Source of the DNA: Dyella_B sp035508595
GTDB lineage: Bacteria; Pseudomonadota; Gammaproteobacteria; Xanthomonadales; Rhodanobacteraceae
DNA length: 10,648 nt
Reading direction: 5' to 3'
Assembly (NCBI GenBank): GCA_035508595.1
Contig: DATJMR010000252.1
Location: 1-10,648 of the forward strand
Shown: one piece after another, positions 5,402-10,648 of the stretch
How positions within the stretch are numbered: position 1 is the first letter of the stretch
How the letters are laid out: every line of letters begins with the position of its first letter
The notes under the pieces: model-generated
Databases searched by the model: none
Seen by the model: the letters and a program-made list of their open reading frames with translations, nothing else
Told to the model about the DNA's origin: nothing
Translations under genes and position numbers: made by a program

Positions 5402-7647
5402 CTGGCGAGGTAAGGCTTTCCCGCCGTCGTTTTCTGCAAGTAGTCGCCGGCGCCGCCGGTGCGTTGATCGTGGGCATTCGCGCCGCGCGCGCGGCGGTGC
5501 CCACGCCGCCGGACATGCTGGGCGATGCGCTATACGATTTCGGTTTATACGTGCGTGTCGATGCCGACGGCACGGTGCTGATCGGTACGCGCGATCCGGA
5601 AACGGGCACCGGCGTCGCCACGTCGCTGTCGCGCATCATCGCCGACGAAATGGACGCCGACTGGCAGCACGTGCGCGTGGTGCCGCTTGGCCTGGGTGTC
5701 GCCAACGACAACGGCCGGCCGCGCTGGCTCTATGGTCAGCAAGTGGGTGGCACCGGCAACTCCATGCCACGCGCGTGGCGCGATCTGCGTTCGGCCGGTG
5801 CGTTGGCGCGCCGACTGCTGATGCAGGCCGCCGCACAGCAACTGGGCATTCCCGCCGAGCGGTTGCGCACCGAAAAAAGTACCGTGATCGCCCCGGACGG
5901 ACGCCGCCTGAGCTACGGCGAACTCGCCGCGGCGGCGGCCAAGATCGCGCCGTCGCAAACACCCGTCGCACTCAAAACGCCCGATCGCTACACCTTGATC
6001 GGCCAACCCGCCGGCGACGTCGATGCACGCGCCATCGTGACGGGATGGACGCCGTACACGCTCGATCAGCACTTCGGCGATGCCCTGGTAGCCGTGCTCT
6101 CGCATTGCCCGTGGCCGGACGGTCAGCTCGCCGGACTGGACAGCAGCGCGGCACTCGCCATCAAAGGCGTGCTGAAAGTCGTCGAGCTCAAACCCGAACC
6201 AAACTTGCCACCCGGCGAAACCATCATTGCGCCGGCCGTCGCCGTGATCGCCCAAAGCACGTGGATTGCCTTGCAAGCCAGACGTGCGCTGAAGCTTTCA
6301 TGGAAACCCGGCGCCAGCGGCAAGGAAAGCACGGCCACGCTGGAACAGGAAGCCACCGCGCTGATCAACAGCGACGCCGCGCCCACCACGCGCGTGCGCG
6401 ATGACGGCGACGTCGACAAGGCAGGACGCAAAGCCGCACGCCGCGTCGAAGCGACCTACTACCAGCCATGGCTCGCCCATGCCACCAGCGAGCCGATGAA
6501 TTGCCTGGTACGTCTGGACAAGACCAGCGCCACGCTCTACGTACCCACGCAATCGCCGCAACAGGCATGGACGGTCGTGCAACGCCTCACCGGCTTGCAG
6601 CCCGATCAAATCGATATCCGCGTGTCGCGCATCGGCGGCGGTTACGGTCGCCGCCTCGATCACGACTATGTCGCCGAAGCCGTGCTGCTGGCCAAAGAAG
6701 TCGACAAACCGCTGCAATTGTTCTGGCCGCGCGACGAGGATCTCGCGCACGATTACTACCGCTCCGGCTGCGTGCACAAATTCAGTGCGATCGTCGACAA
6801 CAAGCGCCATATCGTTGCGTGGAATCAGCGGCTGGCAAGCGCCTCCGCGCTGACCGGACGCGGCGTACCGACCGATCATCTATGGACCTCCGAAGTCGGC
6901 ATGAACCAATTGCCGGCCGGCCTCGTCCCCAATTACCGCAGCGATTGGTTTGGTCTCAGTTCGTCGCTGCCGCGCGGCCCGCATCGCGGCATGCCGGATA
7001 TCGCCAATGCGTTTGCCGTGAACAGCTTTGTCGATGAAATTGCGCACGCATTGAAGGAAGATCCGCTAATTACGCAACTGCGCCTGATCGGCGAACCGCG
7101 ACTGATCCCGTTGCAAGGCGGCGGTGCGATCGATACGGCGCGCCTGGCCAATGTGTTGAAACTCGTGACCGACCGCATCGATTGGAAAGATTGGCTGCAT
7201 ACGGTGAACGGGCTTGGCCTTGCGTGCTGGTATCTGGATGGCGCCTATGTCGCGCACGCGGTCGAAGTGTCGATGCAGGGCGAAAAACTCACCGTCGAGC
7301 GTGCCGTATGCGCTGTCGATGTGGGTCGCGTCATCAATCCGATGGGTTTGGAAGGCCAGGTGGCGGGCGCCACGTTGGACGCGTTATCGAGCGCACTCAA
7401 CCTCGCCATTACGGTGAAAGACGGCAAAGTGCAGCAGAGCACGTGGAAAGACTATCCACTTGCCAGCATGGCGCAATTGCCGCGCACGGTCGAAGTGATT
7501 ACCGCACCCGGCGAGGGCGATCCGGTGGGCGCCAGTTTCCTTGCGATGCCCACGGCGGCGGCGGCGCTCGCCAATGCCGTGTTTCGTGTGAGTGCCGTGC
7601 GTGTGCGCAGGTTGCCGTTGATGAAAGAGCTGTTGCGGTTGCTTTGA
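5398..7647 (+). CDS. Ior-type molybdopterin large subunit, Tat-exported
   Basis: 749 residues, molybdenum-cofactor subunit of the xanthine oxidase superfamily, isoquinoline-1-oxidoreductase (IorB)/aldehyde dehydrogenase branch. Members hydroxylate heterocycles or oxidise aldehydes using water. The N-terminus carries a twin-arginine signal (LSRRRFLQ, 7-14) and a hydrophobic stretch ending near RAARAA (28-33), so the folded complex should go to the periplasm. Family motifs in order are DPETGTGVATSLSRIIADEMD (66-86), YQPWLAHATSEPMNC (355-369), the cofactor-binding IGGGYGRR (412-419), PRGPHRGMPDIANAFAVNSF (525-544), DVGRVINP (641-648) and PGEGDP (704-709), whose Glu705 matches the catalytic base. 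The family's Ala-Asn-Ala-Val-Phe tail (725-729) and RVRRLPLMKELL (735-746) close it. The start is fixed by the ATGA overlap and by AAGGGG at 5385-5390. No FAD subunit or cytochrome gene adjoins; Ior enzymes usually lack the former and many pair with a c-type cytochrome. Substrate unknown. Its partner's missing cluster makes the electron path unusual. Confidence 0.94.
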   Translation: MTGEVRLSRRRFLQVVAGAAGALIVGIRAARAAVPTPPDMLGDALYDFGLYVRVDADGTVLIGTRDPETGTGVATSLSRIIADEMDADWQHVRVVPLGLGVANDNGRPRWLYGQQVGGTGNSMPRAWRDLRSAGALARRLLMQAAAQQLGIPAERLRTEKSTVIAPDGRRLSYGELAAAAAKIAPSQTPVALKTPDRYTLIGQPAGDVDARAIVTGWTPYTLDQHFGDALVAVLSHCPWPDGQLAGLDSSAALAIKGVLKVVELKPEPNLPPGETIIAPAVAVIAQSTWIALQARRALKLSWKPGASGKESTATLEQEATALINSDAAPTTRVRDDGDVDKAGRKAARRVEATYYQPWLAHATSEPMNCLVRLDKTSATLYVPTQSPQQAWTVVQRLTGLQPDQIDIRVSRIGGGYGRRLDHDYVAEAVLLAKEVDKPLQLFWPRDEDLAHDYYRSGCVHKFSAIVDNKRHIVAWNQRLASASALTGRGVPTDHLWTSEVGMNQLPAGLVPNYRSDWFGLSSSLPRGPHRGMPDIANAFAVNSFVDEIAHALKEDPLITQLRLIGEPRLIPLQGGGAIDTARLANVLKLVTDRIDWKDWLHTVNGLGLACWYLDGAYVAHAVEVSMQGEKLTVERAVCAVDVGRVINPMGLEGQVAGATLDALSSALNLAITVKDGKVQQSTWKDYPLASMAQLPRTVEVITAPGEGDPVGASFLAMPTAAAALANAVFRVSAVRVRRLPLMKELLRLL

Positions 7648-7693
7648 CGCTCGCCCTCCCTATTTTCCCATCTGCCATTCCTATCTCTCTGTA

Positions 7694-7812
7694 CGTCATT
7701 CCGGCGAAGGCCGGAATCCAGTCAGATTTGCGTGCGAAGCACACACTTGAAAAGGTGTTGTGTGCTTCGCACAACGTATTCAAACTGGATTCCGGCCTTC
7801 GCCGGAATGACG
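7694..7812. repeat. 119-bp compound inverted repeat (REP/MITE-like) between convergent genes
   Basis: Perfect 29-bp arms at 7694-7722 and 7784-7812 are exact reverse complements. Each arm is itself a hairpin, TTCCGGC-GAAG-GCCGGAA. Inside lies a second perfect 14-bp inverted repeat, GTGCGAAGCACACA (7732-7745) with TGTGTGCTTCGCAC (7759-7772), around a 13-nt loop. The outer unit 'CATTCCGGCGAAGGCCGGAAT' belongs to a kind of dispersed extragenic palindrome common in proteobacteria (compare neisserial dRS3-type ATTCC...GGAAT units). It is too short to encode anything, and I see no target-site duplication at its ends. It sits between the end of the large-subunit gene and the end of the minus-strand proline-rich gene, so it can act as a two-way transcription barrier. 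No T-run terminator is otherwise visible there. Confidence 0.9.
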
Positions 7813-7905
7813 GTCGGCAGGTCACTACTTGTTCGCACGGGCAGGCAATCGCAATCGCCTTCGAAGCAAGCCACATCGCAGTGTCGTCAGGCTCGACCTC
7901 CGCAC

Positions 7906-9873
7906 TCAGTGGAACTGATCGCTGGCAGGCACCCACGACCGCGATGTCGATGCAGGCGCCGGCGCCGTCAATGGCTTCACCGGCGTTAGCGCCGACGGAC
8001 CGCAACTGGGCGGCATCGGGCCGCCACTGACGCGCGCCGCCGCGCATTCAGCGCCGTTGTCCAACACCACCGGCGCTGCCGGCGCGGGTGCGCTCGCGGC
8101 CGGTGCCGCGACTTTCGGTATCGACGCATTCTGCGTCGGCAGATTCAAGCGGTCGTACATCTTCTGCGGCAAGGGCACGGCCGGCGGATCGGGGTTGTGG
8201 CAACCGAACAACGATACCGGCATCAGCGGCATCAGCGCGCATTCGATGCGCACGCCCTTGGGCAAATTGAAGGTGTGCTTCACGGTGGTTTTTTCCACGG
8301 CATGGCGCAACGCCGTGTCGACGGAACTCTCGCCTTCCGGCGTCCAGTATTTGTCGAATACGGTGGCCTGGTACTTCGGCAGGTTCGTGTTGTGCGACAT
8401 GATCTCCGTATCGCCGCGCGGTTTGAGCTGGATATACGTGCCATTGGGTGAACCCGGTGTACCGCCGCCCTGCTCGCTCGCCGTGTTGCTTCCGTTGCCG
8501 GCGGATGGCGAAGGCTGCGCTCCCTGAGCGCCATTTTCCGATGGCGATTGAGTAACGCCGTTGGGCTGACCGGGGTTCTCCGTCTCGCTGCCTTGCGGTG
8601 TTGCGTTGGGCGCCGTGCTCGCGCTGGCATTACCTTCGTTCGCCGGTGCGCTGGACGGCGCTGTGCTAGGTGCCGGCGACGATGTGGCGGCTGTGGCCTT
8701 CTCGCTACTGGGCGATGTCGAAGGCTTGGCTTCGGTTTGCGGCGTCGACGGCGTGACGGAAGGCGCCGGGCTCAGTTGCGGACGCAGCGAAACCTCCGGC
8801 ACCGCAAGTTTGGGCGCTTCGATATTTAAGGACGGCGCGGCAGGTGTCACGTTCGGTGTCGGTGCCGCCGTGGGTGTTATCGGTGTCGGCGCAAGCGCGG
8901 GTTGCTCCTGCGGTCGAACGACAGGCTCCGTCACTTGTTGCGACGTGCGCGGTACGTTGGGCGCCGTCAAGGCTGTCGCCGACGATTGCAAATTGACCGT
9001 CGGTGCGAGTTGCGCGGGCAACGGTATCGGTTGCAGCGACGGGGCGGGTGGCGACGCTGCGGCAAGGTTAGGCTGAACCGGCGCAACGCTCGGCATTTGC
9101 ACGGGCGCAAGCGCGGGTTGCTCCACCGCGATGTGCGGCGGCGTTACCGTCAATGCCGATTGCGCAGGCTGCGTCGGCAGCGCAATCGACGGCAGCGGCG
9201 GCATCGGCTGCGTGCCTTCCGGTTGCGCTTTGCGCACGGGCTCGGGTTGGAACTGCGGTGGCGTCGGTTGCGGCACCTGCACGGCTTGCAACGTCAACGG
9301 CGGTGGCGGCAATCCCGCCGGCGTGAGCTGCTGAATCGGCGGCGGCGACGGTTTCGGCAGCGTGATCGGCGGTAAAGGTGCCGCCGGTTTCTGCGCTTTT
9401 TCCGCGGCCGGCGGCTGCGTCTTTGCTATCACGGGCTCTTGTTTAGGCGCGGGCGCGGGCGGTTGCGTCACCATGGCAACAGGCGCGGCGGTCGATGTTT
9501 CATGCGTTGCACGCACAACCTGCGAAGTGTTGCCGCGATGGGTCGGGCCATGTTCTTTCGGCGGCACACCGCGCACGGGCGGCGGCGGAGGCGGCTGCGG
9601 CTTATTCTCGATAATGCGCACCAGCAGCGGATTGCCCTTCGGCTCCGGCGGTGGCGGCGGCAACTCGTACGGCGACCCAAGTATGGCCCCGAGCAGAAAC
9701 ACCAAATGGACCAGCAACGCGCCGATGACGCCGGCTAATTTCAGTAAGCGGTCGCGCGGTCTGTCACGCAGACGACGCCGATAGACAATGGCCCACGTCG
9801 CCGCGTCGCGCGGTGACTTGATCGCAATGACCGGCGAGGGCGAAGCAGGTTTGTCGGGCGGCGGCGTGGACAT
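7906..9873 (-). CDS. Membrane-anchored proline-rich protein with TonB-like layout, unknown function
   Basis: 655 residues; not assigned to a named family. Residues 1-42 are cytoplasmic with an Arg cluster at 32-42, 43-66 are one membrane helix (LLKLAGVIGALLVHLVFLLGAIL), and the rest should be periplasmic. About 71-480 is low-complexity Pro/Ala/Gln/Ser/Thr (PPPPPP at 94-99, many xPxP units), turning Gly/Asn/Ser-rich after 410. A more ordered C-terminal module follows: GDTEIMSH (487-494), KYWTPEGESS (508-517), LPKGVRIEC (537-545), and CxAx4GxPxPx2C at Cys610-Cys624, with Cys558 between. The helix plus proline arm recalls TonB/TolA-type proteins, but no TonB C-terminal domain motif is seen. The module recurs in the upstream neighbour, 64 nt away on the same strand, so the two are paralogues and probably co-transcribed. 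The start at 9873 lacks a strong ribosome site and has a small hairpin just ahead of it. Even cysteine count would allow two disulfides in the periplasm (inference). Confidence 0.85.
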   Translation of the reverse strand: MSTPPPDKPASPSPVIAIKSPRDAATWAIVYRRRLRDRPRDRLLKLAGVIGALLVHLVFLLGAILGSPYELPPPPPEPKGNPLLVRIIENKPQPPPPPPVRGVPPKEHGPTHRGNTSQVVRATHETSTAAPVAMVTQPPAPAPKQEPVIAKTQPPAAEKAQKPAAPLPPITLPKPSPPPIQQLTPAGLPPPPLTLQAVQVPQPTPPQFQPEPVRKAQPEGTQPMPPLPSIALPTQPAQSALTVTPPHIAVEQPALAPVQMPSVAPVQPNLAAASPPAPSLQPIPLPAQLAPTVNLQSSATALTAPNVPRTSQQVTEPVVRPQEQPALAPTPITPTAAPTPNVTPAAPSLNIEAPKLAVPEVSLRPQLSPAPSVTPSTPQTEAKPSTSPSSEKATAATSSPAPSTAPSSAPANEGNASASTAPNATPQGSETENPGQPNGVTQSPSENGAQGAQPSPSAGNGSNTASEQGGGTPGSPNGTYIQLKPRGDTEIMSHNTNLPKYQATVFDKYWTPEGESSVDTALRHAVEKTTVKHTFNLPKGVRIECALMPLMPVSLFGCHNPDPPAVPLPQKMYDRLNLPTQNASIPKVAAPAASAPAPAAPVVLDNGAECAAARVSGGPMPPSCGPSALTPVKPLTAPAPASTSRSWVPASDQFH

Positions 9874-9874
9874 G

Positions 9875-9895
9875 GGCGCCAGTGTACCGGGCGCC
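9875..9895 (-). repeat. Small GGCGCC hairpin just before the proline-rich gene
   Basis: GGCGCC occurs at 9875-9880 and 9890-9895 and pairs with itself across a 9-nt loop, ending two bases from the minus-strand start codon. It would cover the ribosome binding region, where no good Shine-Dalgarno sequence is visible. It may reduce or couple translation of this gene to the one upstream, or may be chance in GC-rich DNA. Confidence 0.3.
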
Positions 9896-9937
9896 GCGGA
9901 ATTTCTTGATGCGAGGAATCACCCACGCTCCGTTTTG

Positions 9938-10648
9938 TCATCCCTGCGGTTGGGGCGCCGAAGATCGCTTCCGTGCATCCACCGCGCGGGCGGGGGTATC
10001 CACCGGGCAGCCATAGGGCAATGGCTTACCGGCTTGGTAGTCGGCGATGCATGTGGCGACGTCCGGTTTGGGCATGGGCGTGCCTTTGACCAGCGGCGCG
10101 GGCGCCATGTTCAAGCGTTCATCGCCGTCGGTGGGTGGCGGCGGTGGCGGCGGCATACCGCAATTGGGGATGGGAATCCCCAGCACCTTTTGGCACTTCA
10201 AGTGAACGCCGTGCGGCAGATCGACATCCTTCGTGTTGCTCTCGCTTCCATTCAACTTTCTCATCAAACCGCCCACGAAAGATTCGTGCGGCGGCGGAAA
10301 ATATTTTTGAAACTGATTCGGTGCCGACTGATACGCCGAACCCGCGCGATGTTCCATGATTTGCGTATCGCCTTGCGGGGCATGCTGCACGTACTCGGCG
10401 GAAGGCGCGGACGACGCGCTGGTTGCGCTGGCCGGCAATACGATCCGTCCGGTGCGATCAAACAGCACCGGACGCGGCGCCGACGCGGCGGGTGCGGATT
10501 GCGGCGTTGATGCGGAACTTGGGAGGTGCACCGCCAGCGCATTTTTCGATATCGGTTCGCGCGCCGGGTGCGGCAACGGCGGCGGCGCCAAGGGCGGCGG
10601 CGCGGCGAGTGGCCGGCTCGATCCGTGCGTAATGAAGCGTATCTGGAT
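9938..10648 (-). CDS. Partial paralogue of the proline-rich envelope protein (5' end outside window)
   Basis: At least 236 residues are visible. The frame stays open from the stop (9938-9940) to the window edge, so the true start and any membrane helix lie beyond 10648; the TTG at 10591 is an internal codon, not a start. The visible N-terminal part (IQIRFITHGSS then PPP-rich) resembles the neighbour just after its membrane helix (LLVRIIENKPQ then PPP-rich). The shared C-terminal module is present: GDTQIMEH (10349-10372), LPHGVHLKC, a second Cys in IPNCGMPP, and CxAx4GxPxPx2C at 10007-10051. Spacing differs (shorter linkers) and a PPPPPPP run sits inside the module. The proline arm before the module is far shorter than the neighbour's, so this looks like a compact version of the same protein. 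The product is probably periplasmic. It lies 64 nt upstream of the larger gene, most likely in one operon. Function is not recognised. Confidence 0.82.
   Translation of the reverse strand: MQIRFITHGSSRPLAAPPPLAPPPLPHPAREPISKNALAVHLPSSASTPQSAPAASAPRPVLFDRTGRIVLPASATSASSAPSAEYVQHAPQGDTQIMEHRAGSAYQSAPNQFQKYFPPPHESFVGGLMRKLNGSESNTKDVDLPHGVHLKCQKVLGIPIPNCGMPPPPPPPTDGDERLNMAPAPLVKGTPMPKPDVATCIADYQAGKPLPYGCPVDTPARAVDARKRSSAPQPQG

Noticed and set aside
7694..7812. Insertion sequence or CRISPR array
   Set aside because: Only 119 bp with inverted, not direct, repeats; no transposase frame, no spacer series and no visible target duplication.
8057..9784. Several plus-strand open frames opposite the proline-rich gene
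   Set aside because: They are Gly/Cys/Arg-rich reverse readings of Pro/Ala codons; the minus-strand frame has a membrane anchor, periplasmic-type composition and motifs shared with its paralogue.
7906..9873. Calling the proline-rich gene tonB
   Set aside because: Anchor and proline arm fit, but no TonB C-terminal domain is seen and the C-terminal module is shared only with the neighbour.

Overview
The window is high-GC bacterial DNA with dense coding and short gaps. Its gene families (a sedolisin-type S53 protease, a PhzF protein, an APC amino acid permease, a two-subunit isoquinoline-1-oxidoreductase-type molybdenum enzyme) and a 'CATTCCGGCGAAGGCCGGAAT' repeat fit a gammaproteobacterium of the Xanthomonadales type (Dyella/Luteibacter/Rhodanobacter/Xanthomonas relatives). 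That placement is inference from content and base composition; no rRNA or marker gene is present.

Layout. 1-390 is a non-coding leader with several inverted repeats. 391-2322 (+) encodes an exported pre-pro-peptidase of family S53 with a complete catalytic set but an altered C-terminal calcium site, followed by a clear intrinsic terminator (2341-2376). 2426-3325 (+) is a PhzF-family protein and 3423-4742 (+) a 12-helix APC permease. 4868-5401 and 5398-7647 (+) overlap by the tetranucleotide ATGA and encode the small [2Fe-2S] and large molybdopterin subunits of an Ior-type oxidoreductase. The large subunit has a Tat signal, so the complex is expected in the periplasm. 7694-7812 is a 119-bp compound inverted repeat between convergent transcription units. 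7906-9873 (-) and 9938-10648 (-, 5' end outside the window) encode two related proteins in tandem. The complete one is a membrane-anchored proline-rich protein of TonB-like layout without a recognisable TonB C-terminal domain.

The most notable points are two. First, the Ior small subunit has lost all four cysteine ligands of its plant-ferredoxin-type [2Fe-2S] cluster, with the surrounding fold sequence conserved and the second cluster's four cysteines intact. The electron exit route of this enzyme must therefore differ from the textbook family. Second, the two minus-strand proteins share an unrecognised C-terminal module (GDTxIMxH, LPxGVxxxC, and a CxAx4GxPxPx2C motif with four cysteines), which suggests a paired envelope system of unknown function continuing past the right edge.
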